From Bacteroidota bacterium (GTDB lineage: Bacteria > Bacteroidota > Bacteroidia > Chitinophagales > Chitinophagaceae): a stretch of 41,716 bases of DNA. Under the pieces are notes generated by a model. That model had not been told where the DNA came from. It was given only the letters and a program-made list of their open reading frames with translations, and searched no databases. This document shows, in pieces, positions 17,804-25,758 of the stretch. The DNA lies in assembly GCA_018267545.1 (NCBI GenBank), contig JAFDYG010000063.1:1-41716 (forward strand). Reading direction: 5' to 3'. The position numbers and the translations under genes are program-made. Numbering within the stretch: position 1 is the first letter of the stretch; each line of letters opens with the position of its first letter.

Positions 17804-18403
17804 ATGTCGCACACCTCTCTCCTCCAGGCTATCCAAAAATATATCTCCCTCTCTCCGGAGGAGGCCTCCCTTATCCAAACCCTCTTCCGCATAAAACGCC
17901 TGAAAAAAGGAGACTTCCTCCTGCAAGCCGGCGTCACCTGCAAACACCTTTACTTTATCGACACCGGCCTCGTCCGCTACTTCCTCGACAACAAGGGGGA
18001 AGAGATCACTTATAACTTTGCACGGGAAGGCCAGTTCGTCTGCGACTTCATCAGCTTCCTCGGCAAATCTCCTTCGGAGAAGTCCATCCAATGCCTCGAG
18101 CCGACTACCCTCCTGGTCATCTCCTACCCCGACCTCCAACAATTCTACGCCAAAATAAAAGAAGGGGAAAAGTTCGGCCGACTCTGTATCGAATCTTTCT
18201 ACACCAGCTCGATCCTGCAGGTAAAAAGCCTCTATGCGGACCAACCCGGCAAACGCTACCTCAATTTCCTCGAAGCCCACTCCGACATCCAACAACGCAT
18301 CCCCCAATATTATATCGCCTCCTATGTAGGCGTGAAACCACAATCCCTCAGCCGCATCCGAAAACGCTTCGCAAACACTATCGAAACAAATCCCATTTAT
18401 TAA
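17804..18403 (+). CDS. Crp/Fnr family transcriptional regulator
   Basis: A 199-residue regulator. A cyclic-nucleotide-binding-like beta-barrel covers about 15-115 (KKGDFLLQAG, FIDTGLVRYF, AREGQFVCDF). The C-terminal HTH is at about 150-190 with YIASYVGVKPQSLSRIRKR. It has no cysteine cluster of the Fnr type. The ATG at 17804 is preferred over an in-frame ATG at 17765, because the latter directly abuts the divergent TlpA-like start. This subfamily is common in Bacteroidota and often controls adjacent redox genes; the quinone reductase 55 bases downstream is a candidate. Confidence 0.9.
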   Translation: MSHTSLLQAIQKYISLSPEEASLIQTLFRIKRLKKGDFLLQAGVTCKHLYFIDTGLVRYFLDNKGEEITYNFAREGQFVCDFISFLGKSPSEKSIQCLEPTTLLVISYPDLQQFYAKIKEGEKFGRLCIESFYTSSILQVKSLYADQPGKRYLNFLEAHSDIQQRIPQYYIASYVGVKPQSLSRIRKRFANTIETNPIY

Positions 18404-18435
18404 CCCAGGTGCATCAGCTCCCACTAGCGACGTTC

Positions 18436-18443
18436 TAGTTTTG
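18436..18443 (+). promoter_or_regulatory. -7 promoter element TAGTTTTG
   Basis: An exact match to TAnnTTTG, 15 bases upstream of the ATG at 18459. The implied leader is about 12 bases. No clear -33 TTTG is seen at the right distance. The element overlaps an in-frame TTG at 18441, so that codon cannot be the start. Confidence 0.5.
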
Positions 18444-18458
18444 CCCCAAAAACAAACA

Positions 18459-19040
18459 ATGAACGTACTACTCATCTTCGCACACCCCAACATCGACAGC
18501 TTCAACCGCGCCATCCTCGACACCGTCGAAACAACCCTCAAAGCAGGCCACCACGAAATCATCACCCGCGACCTCTACGGCATCGACTTCCAGGCAGCCC
18601 TAAGCCGTGAAGATTTTACCAAACTTTCCCCCGACATCGCCCGGGAACAAGAACACATCAAATGGGCCGACGCCCTCGTCTTTATCTATCCCGTCTGGTG
18701 GTGGGACCGCCCCGCCATCCTAAAAGGCTATATCGACCGCGTCTTTACCTATGGCTTTGCTTTTCAAATGGGACCAGAAGGCGCCACCGGTCTCCTGCAT
18801 CACCAAAAAGCACTGGTCATCCAAACTCTCGGAACAGCCGAACAGACCTACGACGAAAATCCCGGCGCCATAGAAGCCGTTCACCGCAGCATGTCCGAAG
18901 GTACCCTCGAATACTGCGGTGTAAAAAACGTCGAACAGCTATTGCTTTTCGGTATCGGCGCCTCCACCCCGGACGATCGCGGGCTGCTCCTCACACAAGT
19001 CGCCACCGTTACCGCCAAAGCCTTTCCGGGAATACTATAA
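18459..19040 (+). CDS. Flavodoxin-fold NAD(P)H:quinone reductase
   Basis: A 193-residue protein of the Flavodoxin_2 family. Start at the ATG 18459 gives the usual N-terminus MNVLLIFAHPN with the phosphate loop AHPNIDSFN. The FMN/substrate region FIYPVWWWDRPAILKGYIDRV is cut here to its key part YPVWWW...KGYIDRV (about 76-97), a hallmark of MdaB/YwrO-type reductases. They transfer two electrons from NAD(P)H to quinones and protect from electrophiles. It lies between Crp and an SDR, all on the + strand with their own -7 elements. Possible alternative: glutathione-regulated potassium efflux ancillary protein; the fold is the same. Confidence 0.9.
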   Translation: MNVLLIFAHPNIDSFNRAILDTVETTLKAGHHEIITRDLYGIDFQAALSREDFTKLSPDIAREQEHIKWADALVFIYPVWWWDRPAILKGYIDRVFTYGFAFQMGPEGATGLLHHQKALVIQTLGTAEQTYDENPGAIEAVHRSMSEGTLEYCGVKNVEQLLLFGIGASTPDDRGLLLTQVATVTAKAFPGIL

Positions 19041-19082
19041 GCCTTTCCCTGAAAAGTATAAATTCCCCAATCCACGCCGTTC

Positions 19083-19090
19083 TAGCTTTG
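19083..19090 (+). promoter_or_regulatory. -7 promoter element TAGCTTTG
   Basis: An exact TAnnTTTG match, 13 bases upstream of the SDR ATG at 19104, with an implied leader of about 10 bases. It lies in the 63-base gap after the quinone reductase gene, so the SDR is probably transcribed separately. Confidence 0.55.
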
Positions 19091-19103
19091 TCGAAAAATA
19101 AAT

Positions 19104-19922
19104 ATGACTAAGACAATTTTCATCACCGGCGCCTCCTCCGGCCTGGGCAAAACAGCCGCCAAATTATTCGCCAGCCGCAACTGGAAGGTCATCGCAACCA
19201 TGCGTAACCTCGAAAATGGAAAAGAGCTAAGCCAAATCCCCAATATCACCCTGCTTCCCCTGGACGTTACCGACCCTTTACAAATCGAAGCAACCGTCCG
19301 GCAAGCCATCGAACTCGGCGGAGTCGACGCCGTTCTCAATAATGCCGGCTATGGCCTCGCAGGCCCGATCGAAGCCATCAGCGACGAACAGCTGGTCAAG
19401 CAGATAAATACCAATATCCTGGGCGTCATGCGCGTGACCCGCGCCTTCATTCCCTACTTCCGCGAAAGGAAAGACGGACTGTTTATTACCATTACCTCCA
19501 TCGGGGGACTGACGACCTATCCTTTATTCTCAGCCTATCACGCCACCAAATGGGCCCTCGAAGGCTGGAACGAAAGCCTGTCGTTCGAGCTCAAACCCTT
19601 CGGCATCAAGGTCAAAACCCTTGCCCCCGGCGGCATCGATACCGATTTCTCCGGCCGGTCCGCCGAAGTGGTCACACACGAGGCCTACCTCCCTTCGATC
19701 GAACGGCTAAGCAGACTCCGCCCCTGGTTCAGAGAACAAGGCAAAATGTCCGGCCTGTCCACCCCCGAATCCATCGCAGAGGAAGTATATCAAGCGGTAA
19801 CCGACGGAAAAGACCAGGTCCACTACCTCGCCGGCCCCGATGCAAAAGCTATCTACCGCAAACGACTGGAACTCGGCGCCGAAGGCTTCAAAAAGGAAAT
19901 CGAACAAATGTTTTTCGAGTAA
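19104..19922 (+). CDS. Short-chain dehydrogenase/reductase (classical SDR)
   Basis: A 272-residue oxidoreductase. The cofactor motif TGASSGLG is at residues 8-15, NNAG at 79-82, and the catalytic residues are S132, Y145 and K149 (SAYHATK). No charged residue near the end of beta-2 clearly decides between NAD and NADP. The C-terminal 40 residues form an extension with mixed charge. The substrate cannot be inferred. It has its own -7 element and precedes an AraC regulator by 40 bases, which is a frequent pairing in which the regulator controls the reductase. Confidence 0.92.
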   Translation: MTKTIFITGASSGLGKTAAKLFASRNWKVIATMRNLENGKELSQIPNITLLPLDVTDPLQIEATVRQAIELGGVDAVLNNAGYGLAGPIEAISDEQLVKQINTNILGVMRVTRAFIPYFRERKDGLFITITSIGGLTTYPLFSAYHATKWALEGWNESLSFELKPFGIKVKTLAPGGIDTDFSGRSAEVVTHEAYLPSIERLSRLRPWFREQGKMSGLSTPESIAEEVYQAVTDGKDQVHYLAGPDAKAIYRKRLELGAEGFKKEIEQMFFE

Positions 19923-19949
19923 CGCCTACGAGTCGCCCCCAATTTCGAG

Positions 19950-19957
19950 TAACTTTA
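19950..19957 (+). promoter_or_regulatory. -7 promoter element TAACTTTA
   Basis: It matches the local variant TAnCTTTA and ends only 5 bases before the AraC ATG at 19963. Transcription would begin about 2 bases before the ATG, making the message almost leaderless. It argues against the longer in-frame start at 19840, which lies inside the SDR gene. Confidence 0.45.
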
Positions 19958-19962
19958 CAACA

Positions 19963-20850
19963 ATGGAAACCATCGAGATTAACACGATAACCGAGCTCCA
20001 CGACTTCTATAATATCTGCAAGCCCAAACACCCCCTTATTACAGTCGTCGACCTCGCCGCCGTCGATCGCTCCGGAAGAACCGGCAAAGCAATTTCCTAC
20101 AAATTCAACATGTACATCATCTCTTGCAAAAGATTCAAAGGAGAGATGACATACGGACGATCTACCTACGACTTCTCCGAAGGAACCATGATGTTCACCG
20201 CGCCATACCAAATCATCTCACCCGAACCCGGCATCTGCGACATCACCGGCTGGTGCATCTACATTCATCCCGATTTCTTCAGAGGAAAGAGCCTTTCCCA
20301 CTATTCTTTCTTTGGCTACGACACGAACGAAGCCCTTCACATATCCGATACGGAAACGCACATCCTCAGGGAGTGCGTTTCCAATATCGAGAAGGAGATT
20401 TCGCAAAACATGGACAAGCATACTCACAATCTTATCATCAGCAATATCGAGCTGCTGCTTACTTACTGCTCCCGCTTCTACGACCGCCAGTTCCTGACCC
20501 GCACAACCATCAACAACGATCTCGTCCAGAACTTCGACCGACTGCTGACCGACTACTTCGACAACGAAACCCCGATCGGAAAAGGCCTCCCCGACGTCGG
20601 CTACTTTGCCGCCAGGCTCCACCTCTCTCCCAATTATCTATCCGACCTGTTGAATAAGCACACCGGCAAGTCGACCCAGGAACACATCCACCTAAAGCTC
20701 ATCGACAAGGCCAAGTCCCTGCTCTGGAACACCGAAAAATCAATCAGCGAAATCGCCTACGACCTCGGCTTCGAATATCCCTCCTACTTTACCAAACTTT
20801 TCAAATCCAAACTCGGGGTATCCCCAAAAGAATTCCGTAACGCCAGCTAA
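19963..20850 (+). CDS. AraC family transcriptional regulator
   Basis: A 295-residue regulator. The N-terminal cupin-like sensor domain covers about 1-170. Two helix-turn-helix motifs fill the C-terminus: the first around FAARLHLSPNYLSDLLNKHTG, seen as LHLSPNYLSDLL, and the second ISEIAYDLGFEYPSYFTKLFK with the usual GFEYPSYFTKLF signature and SPKEFR ending. The start at 19963 is fixed by a -7 element five bases upstream. It follows the SDR gene by 40 bases and may control it; the ligand is unknown. Confidence 0.92.
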   Translation: METIEINTITELHDFYNICKPKHPLITVVDLAAVDRSGRTGKAISYKFNMYIISCKRFKGEMTYGRSTYDFSEGTMMFTAPYQIISPEPGICDITGWCIYIHPDFFRGKSLSHYSFFGYDTNEALHISDTETHILRECVSNIEKEISQNMDKHTHNLIISNIELLLTYCSRFYDRQFLTRTTINNDLVQNFDRLLTDYFDNETPIGKGLPDVGYFAARLHLSPNYLSDLLNKHTGKSTQEHIHLKLIDKAKSLLWNTEKSISEIAYDLGFEYPSYFTKLFKSKLGVSPKEFRNAS

Positions 20851-20897
20851 AGTCATATGTAATCCGCCAAATCCTGCATCTTATCCCAAAAGCCCCC

Positions 20898-22676
20898 ATG
20901 AAAAAGCCCCAATACCCCCTTTTCCTTCTCCTGTTTCTGTCACTGTCCACCGGACAGGCCCAGCCCCTATTTCGAATCATCCAGGATGACAAAATAGGCT
21001 ATATCAACACCATAGGAAGCATGGTCATTCAACCATTCTTCCGCAGCGGCGGCGATTTCTCGGAAGGGCTTTGCGCCGTCCGTCGCGACGGTCTCTATGG
21101 TTATATCGACTCGACCGGCGCCTTTATCATCCCACCCCAATTCGACCTTGCAACCCACTTCCTCAAGGGCTTGGCCATGACCTATAAAAAGGGAAAGCCG
21201 CTAATCATCGACCGAACCGGTAAACCGGCACTACCTCCCATCTATAACTCCCTCGTATTCGTCGGCGACTACAAGGCATTCGCAATGACTACCTCAAGAA
21301 GATGGGGAGTGATCGACATGGCCACGAAAAAACTTTTGATCGATACAGCCTTTCGCGAAATCACAGGCTTTAAAGAAGGACTTATGGTCGTCGAAGAGTA
21401 TACCAAACCCGGCAGAAAATATAGGAAAACCCGCTATGGAGTAGTCGACACCCTCGGAAATTTTATCATCCCCTTTGGAAAATATGAAAACATTAAACCA
21501 TTTCATGACGGCTTTGCTCAGGTGACCAGGCGAAGAAAAAAAGAAGACATCGACGGAATAATCGACACTAAAGGAAAATTTCTCTTCGAGCTGCCGAAAA
21601 ATCTCGCCATCGACGATCCCCTCAATAAATACACGCACGCCCTCTCCTCTGGCAGATCGTTCATCAGAGACACAGGCGATTACCGGCTGGTTGACAAAAA
21701 TTTCAAACCCGTCGGCGACCAAACTTATACCGATGTCCTCAATGAGCGCTTTTACAATAATCATGCATTTGTCAAATCATCCGAAGGCGAAGGCTGGAAC
21801 ATTATCGACACTTCGGGAAATCTCATCCTCAAAACACCCTACGAAGAAATAGACCGGGCTGGAATCATCGACAACCGTTTCTTCTTCATCGAAAACGATA
21901 GCGATAACAACCAGCTCTACGGGATGTGCGACATAAAAGGCTCAGTAATTATCAAACCCATCCTCCAGGATTTTGACCGAAATGGTTTTATCGGCAATCT
22001 TATCCGTACAATCGTCGATGAAAAACTGACCCTATTCGACTTAAAAGGGAATATCATCTGGCAGGAACAAAAACCAGCCAAACCGGATCTCCGATATCTC
22101 AATATCGACTTTATGAACCGGGGCTACTTTTACGCCTATTCCACTCCCAGTAACCGTAAAGACGACCCCAGCGGAGGTTGGGCCGTTTCCGGCAATACCC
22201 CCCGAAAAACAAGCTCCTCCTTTTCTTTTACCCCCAATTCCTTGTCCATAAAAATCGACACTACCCTTATCGATACTTTCGCAAAAAAGTACTACGGCTG
22301 CAAGCTCTTTATCAGCAATACCACAACCGACACCATACGATTTAACGCCCAGGACAGCAGGCTCTATCTGAAGCTTCAAGCCCAGGACGCAGACGGCTCC
22401 TGGGAAGATATCGAATATCTTCCAAGCAGCTGGTGCGGAAATAGCTACCACATCCTTGCCCTCGAACCCAGCGCGTACTGGAGTTTTACCATCCCCACCT
22501 ATACCGGACAGATTCAAACCAGGATAAGAGCGCAGCTACAATACATCGACCCCAAAAGACCCAAAGCAAAAAGTTTTATCTACAGCAATCCTATCAACGC
22601 CAGCATCAACCCGGGACAATTTTGGAATAAAAGAACCTATTCCCCCTCTGGTCTGATGGACCCTTATTTTGATTAA
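20898..22676 (+). CDS. Secreted WG-repeat protein
   Basis: A 592-residue exported protein with a signal peptide (about 1-20, ending GQAQ). Residues about 25-400 consist of WG (KWG) repeats, with recurring units such as GYIDSTGAFIIPPQFD, WGVIDMATKKLL, YGVVDTLGNFIIPFGKY and MCDIKGSVIIKP. Around 425-592 is a different, beta-rich domain (YYGCKLFISNTTTDTIRF, RIRAQLQYIDPK) without a recognised name. WG repeats likely form beta structures for protein binding. The gene stands alone between AraC and another propeller-like lipoprotein, with a short 35-base gap to the latter. Confidence 0.88.
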   Translation: MKKPQYPLFLLLFLSLSTGQAQPLFRIIQDDKIGYINTIGSMVIQPFFRSGGDFSEGLCAVRRDGLYGYIDSTGAFIIPPQFDLATHFLKGLAMTYKKGKPLIIDRTGKPALPPIYNSLVFVGDYKAFAMTTSRRWGVIDMATKKLLIDTAFREITGFKEGLMVVEEYTKPGRKYRKTRYGVVDTLGNFIIPFGKYENIKPFHDGFAQVTRRRKKEDIDGIIDTKGKFLFELPKNLAIDDPLNKYTHALSSGRSFIRDTGDYRLVDKNFKPVGDQTYTDVLNERFYNNHAFVKSSEGEGWNIIDTSGNLILKTPYEEIDRAGIIDNRFFFIENDSDNNQLYGMCDIKGSVIIKPILQDFDRNGFIGNLIRTIVDEKLTLFDLKGNIIWQEQKPAKPDLRYLNIDFMNRGYFYAYSTPSNRKDDPSGGWAVSGNTPRKTSSSFSFTPNSLSIKIDTTLIDTFAKKYYGCKLFISNTTTDTIRFNAQDSRLYLKLQAQDADGSWEDIEYLPSSWCGNSYHILALEPSAYWSFTIPTYTGQIQTRIRAQLQYIDPKRPKAKSFIYSNPINASINPGQFWNKRTYSPSGLMDPYFD

Positions 22677-22711
22677 ATCTTTCTTACCTTGTATTGGACT
22701 AAACCTGATAC

Positions 22712-23686
22712 ATGAAAATCTTTAACCATATATCTCCGGCATGGCTCATCATCTTCACCCTCCTTTCTACCGCATGTAAAAAGAATTCCCCCTCAAGCTC
22801 CGATACCTTCCCAGCCGGCTTAAACGTCTATATGGCAGGGCTGTCCGACAGCCACGTCGCTTATTGGAAGAATGGACAGCTCGTCGACCTGGGCGTAAAT
22901 GGCAACGCCACCGGCATCGCCGTCTCCGGTTCAGACGTCTATGTCTCCGCCAATATCTTTGTCGGCGCATCATCTGTAGCCGCCTATTTTAAGAATAACA
23001 CCCAAATCAATCTCTCCGGCTCACGCCTCGCCAGCGCCACCGGCATCGCCATCTCGGGTTCCGATGTTTACGTCATTGGGCAAATTTTCGGCCCCGCCAT
23101 CGATACCTCCGTCTATTGGAAGAATGGCGTCGAAACCACCCTCCAAACCGATGGCTCCGCCCTCCTTTACGACATCGCCATATCTGGCCAGGACGTCTAC
23201 ATCACCGGCAACAGGTCCTACCATATAAAAAATGGAAACGTTATGTCTGACGGAGTCGGTCCCGGCGGATGGGGCTACGCCGTAACCGTTGCAGGCTCCT
23301 CCCTCTATTTTGCAGGAGACTCGGTGGATGGAGCTTATTACTGGAAAAATAAGCAGCCAGTCAAGCTCGATTATACTCCCGTTCCCCTAAATCTCGCCTA
23401 CCCAATGGCCATCACCGTCTCAGGCTCGGACGTATACACCGCCGGATATATTCCCGGTGCAAATAACTCCAACCACGCCGCATACTGGAAGAATGGTAAA
23501 TTGACATCCCTCAATGCAGGTAACGAAGACTCTTTCGCCGAAGGAATCGCACTAGCCGGGAATGACCTTTATATAACTGGGTATATGAGCGTCCAAAATG
23601 TAAACGTTCCCATCTATTGGAAAAATGGTCAGTTGGTTCGCCTCGGCTCATCAGGCTATGTCAAAGCCATGACCGTCACCCACTAA
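22712..23686 (+). CDS. Lipoprotein with six propeller-like YWKNG/SGSDVY repeats
   Basis: A 324-residue predicted lipoprotein: signal peptide with lipobox STAC (C22). The mature part repeats a unit of about 45-50 residues, beginning with YWKNG (or YFKNN, HIKNG) and followed by GIAVSGSDVYV-like segments. Six or so copies can be counted, which suggests a six-bladed beta-propeller. No catalytic site is visible. It follows the WG-repeat gene by 35 bases, so both may be expressed together at the cell surface. Function unknown; protein or glycan binding would be a guess. Confidence 0.82.
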   Translation: MKIFNHISPAWLIIFTLLSTACKKNSPSSSDTFPAGLNVYMAGLSDSHVAYWKNGQLVDLGVNGNATGIAVSGSDVYVSANIFVGASSVAAYFKNNTQINLSGSRLASATGIAISGSDVYVIGQIFGPAIDTSVYWKNGVETTLQTDGSALLYDIAISGQDVYITGNRSYHIKNGNVMSDGVGPGGWGYAVTVAGSSLYFAGDSVDGAYYWKNKQPVKLDYTPVPLNLAYPMAITVSGSDVYTAGYIPGANNSNHAAYWKNGKLTSLNAGNEDSFAEGIALAGNDLYITGYMSVQNVNVPIYWKNGQLVRLGSSGYVKAMTVTH

Positions 23687-23748
23687 AAACTCCAATTGAT
23701 CAACGGTAGCCGTAGGCTCCCCAGCCCCTTCTCCCAACCCGCAGAAAC

Positions 23749-23774
23749 CCGTAAACAAATTCCATTTTTTACGG
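23749..23774. promoter_or_regulatory. Inverted repeat overlapping the spacer of the XRE regulator promoter
   Basis: CCGTAAA (23749-23755) and TTTACGG (23768-23774) are exact reverse complements with a 12-base spacer. The site ends 8 bases before the -7 element at 23783-23790 and thus overlaps the expected -33 region. The arrangement fits an autoregulatory operator for the HTH protein encoded just downstream. Confidence 0.4.
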
Positions 23775-23782
23775 ATTTTCAG

Positions 23783-23790
23783 TAATTTTC
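23783..23790 (+). promoter_or_regulatory. -7 promoter element TAATTTTC
   Basis: It matches TAnnTTT with C in the last position and ends 7 bases before the ATG at 23798. The implied leader is about 4 bases. Confidence 0.35.
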
Positions 23791-23797
23791 TTTTCGA

Positions 23798-24790
23798 ATG
23801 GAACCCAAGTCACTACAACAGGAGCTTTTCCAGATACTCAAAGACAACCTCCAACCCCACCTCTCCCTCGTCGACCAGCTCTGTCAGTTGCTCGACCTCA
23901 GCGCCGACAGCGTATATCGCCGGATCAGAGGCGAAAAGCCTGTCACACTCAACGAGCTCAAGCTGATCTGTGACCACTTCAATCTTTCCCTCGACCAGCT
24001 CCTGCACCTGAAAAACGATTCCGTTCTCTTCGAAGCCCCCGGCATCTCCGGCAATACCGTCCCCTTCGACCGATATATGCGCGACATGCTGGTCCAGTTC
24101 AACTACTTCAACTCCTTCCAGCAAAAAGAGATCAAGTACCTCTGCAAGGACGCACCTTTCTGGTACTTCTTCCTCTTTCCCGCCATGGCGGCCTTCAAAA
24201 CCTTCTTTTGGACCAGGACGATCAACAACGACCCGGCCCTGGCCGACAGACCCTTTTCGTTAAAAGAATTTCCCTTTTCCGACTGCTATGCCCTTGGCCA
24301 GCAAATCCTGAAAGAACACTGCCAGATGAATACGGTCGAGCTCTGGAACATAGAAGGCCTCCAAAGCACCATCAACCAGATCGCCTGGTACCGGGATACC
24401 AATATGTTTCGCTCAAAAGAAGACCTTCATGCCGTCATCGACTCTTTTATCCAAACCCTCGAGCACCTGCAGGCGCAAGCCGCCCGTGGCCGTAAGTTCA
24501 TGCCCGGCACGGCCGGCGCCACAGACAGAAACACCCTTCGTTTCTATGTCAACGAGCTCATCCTCGGAAACAATACCATCCTGCTATCCCTCGACGAACA
24601 ACGACTATCCATGATCACCTACAACGTCTTTGGCTACCTCACAACCCGCGATCATCGATTTGCCGACAAAGCCTTCGAAACATTCAACACTCTCCTCTCC
24701 CGCTCCACACTCATCAGCGAATCCGGCGAGAAGGAACGAGTCCGCTTCTTCAATGCACTAAAGGATAAAGTCCACCAGCTCCGCAGCTGA
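23798..24790 (+). CDS. XRE-like helix-turn-helix transcriptional regulator
   Basis: A 330-residue DNA-binding protein. A Cro/CI-type helix-turn-helix spans about residues 20-70, with LSADSVYRRIRGEKPVTL as the recognition region and a following LICDHFNLSLDQLL helix. The remaining 250 residues are helical, with aromatic-rich segments such as WYFFLFPAMAAFKTFFW near 125-140. I do not recognise the C-terminal domain; proteins with this layout are common in Chitinophagaceae without known function. It is monocistronic with its own -7 element and an upstream inverted repeat. Confidence 0.8.
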   Translation: MEPKSLQQELFQILKDNLQPHLSLVDQLCQLLDLSADSVYRRIRGEKPVTLNELKLICDHFNLSLDQLLHLKNDSVLFEAPGISGNTVPFDRYMRDMLVQFNYFNSFQQKEIKYLCKDAPFWYFFLFPAMAAFKTFFWTRTINNDPALADRPFSLKEFPFSDCYALGQQILKEHCQMNTVELWNIEGLQSTINQIAWYRDTNMFRSKEDLHAVIDSFIQTLEHLQAQAARGRKFMPGTAGATDRNTLRFYVNELILGNNTILLSLDEQRLSMITYNVFGYLTTRDHRFADKAFETFNTLLSRSTLISESGEKERVRFFNALKDKVHQLRS

Positions 24791-24860
24791 TCCCCCAAAA
24801 TTGTCGTAATTCCCCCTTTAAAAGTCTCAATCCCCACCCTTCCCCCAAAAAAGAAAGCCC

Positions 24861-24868
24861 TAGCTTTA
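24861..24868 (+). promoter_or_regulatory. -7 promoter element TAGCTTTA
   Basis: It matches the recurring local motif TAGCTTTR. The element lies 21 bases upstream of the ATG at 24890, implying a leader of about 18 bases. Confidence 0.5.
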
Positions 24869-24889
24869 TCCCTATAAAAACTCATACCC

Positions 24890-25324
24890 ATGGCAGCAGC
24901 ATTTAACACCTATCTGAACTTTCCCGGCAATACCGAAGAAGCCTTCAACTTCTACAAATCCGTCTTCGGTGGCGAATTTCTGACCATCATGCGCTTCAAA
25001 GACACCCCCGGCTGCGACGGCATGCCCGCCCCCGACCAGAACAAGATCATGCACATCGCGCTACCCGTCGGAAAAGGCAGCGTACTGATGGCAACAGACG
25101 CCGTCGAAGGCATGGGCCAACCGCTAAAAGTAGGGAATAACGTCTCCATCTCGCTAACTCCTGACAGCGAAGCAGAAGGAAAAAAACTCTTCGACGGCCT
25201 CGGAGCCGGCGGCACCGTCCTGGTCCCCTACGATAAAGCGTTCTGGGGAGCCACCTTCGGCATGCTCGTCGACAAATTCGGCATCCAATGGATGGTCAAC
25301 TACGACGAAAGACAGCCTCAATAA
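24890..25324 (+). CDS. PhnB-like VOC family protein
   Basis: A 144-residue protein of the glyoxalase/bleomycin-resistance fold, PhnB-like subgroup. The signature AFNFYKSVFGGEF is at about 17-29, and the C-terminus has FWGATFGMLVDKFGIQWMVNY. Members are often annotated as 3-demethylubiquinone methyltransferase-like, without proven activity. It is a single-domain protein of typical length. The 3' end overlaps the convergent NTF2-like gene by 7 bases. Ligand and metal dependence unknown. Confidence 0.92.
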   Translation: MAAAFNTYLNFPGNTEEAFNFYKSVFGGEFLTIMRFKDTPGCDGMPAPDQNKIMHIALPVGKGSVLMATDAVEGMGQPLKVGNNVSISLTPDSEAEGKKLFDGLGAGGTVLVPYDKAFWGATFGMLVDKFGIQWMVNYDERQPQ

Positions 25325-25644
25325 GTTTCTTGTAAAACATCCAACCGGCACAGACCACCGGTCGCATTCAGCCGGAAACGAAAACTGACCTGGAAGTCTC
25401 CGAATTGTGCGGTGTGAAAGCTCCCAAAGACAGATAAACCGCTGTCTTCCGTTTTGTCGATCTGCGTAAAATACTCGCGACCAATCGACTTTTCGATAAA
25501 TTCCCCGGCGGTCATCTCATTTCCGAGATCGTATAAGACTGCGTCCGTCGCAAACAAGGAAAGCCATGCCCCTGCATCTCCATCCTGCAAGGCCTCAATG
25601 GCTTTCCTTACCGTCGGGTCAGGTATGTGAATATTCGTTATCAT
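25318..25644 (-). CDS. NTF2/SnoaL-like protein
   Basis: A 108-residue protein with the cone-shaped NTF2 fold pattern: an N-terminal helix (TVRKAIEALQDGDAGAWLSLF) described here by its core KAIEALQDGD, the strand FATDAVLYD, a GEFIEKSIGREYF helix and a closing beta sheet. The ATG at 25644 is chosen over a TTG six bases upstream. Small members act as isomerases, cyclases or stress proteins; no catalytic residues can be named. It follows a broken copy of its own 5' end, and further upstream two SDR genes on the same strand, so it may belong to their operon. Confidence 0.83.
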   Translation of the reverse strand: MITNIHIPDPTVRKAIEALQDGDAGAWLSLFATDAVLYDLGNEMTAGEFIEKSIGREYFTQIDKTEDSGLSVFGSFHTAQFGDFQVSFRFRLNATGGLCRLDVLQETY

Positions 25645-25678
25645 AATCAATAATCCGCCTGGCCGATTTCCAGCTTAT

Positions 25679-25753
25679 TTATCTTCCCCTCTGCAAGGCA
25701 TCGACCGCCTTCTTCACCGTTGAATTAGTTAACGTATCTGTATTTACTGACAT
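25679..25753 (-). pseudogene. Broken 24-codon duplicate of the NTF2-like gene start
   Basis: An ATG at 25753 opens a 24-codon frame ending in TAA at 25679. Its product ends STVKKAVDALQRGR, which aligns with PTVRKAIEALQDGD at the start of the intact NTF2-like gene 35 bases downstream. The match covers the first helix only and then the frame stops. It begins five bases after the SDR stop. The simplest reading is a remnant of a tandem duplication, or a related gene lost by deletion. The short frame could still be translated. Confidence 0.6.
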
Positions 25754-25758
25754 GGGAA

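Noticed and set aside
17767-17943. Upstream extension of the TlpA-like gene by 59 codons
   Set aside because: It would read through the divergent Crp gene and bury the lipoprotein signal peptide inside the protein.
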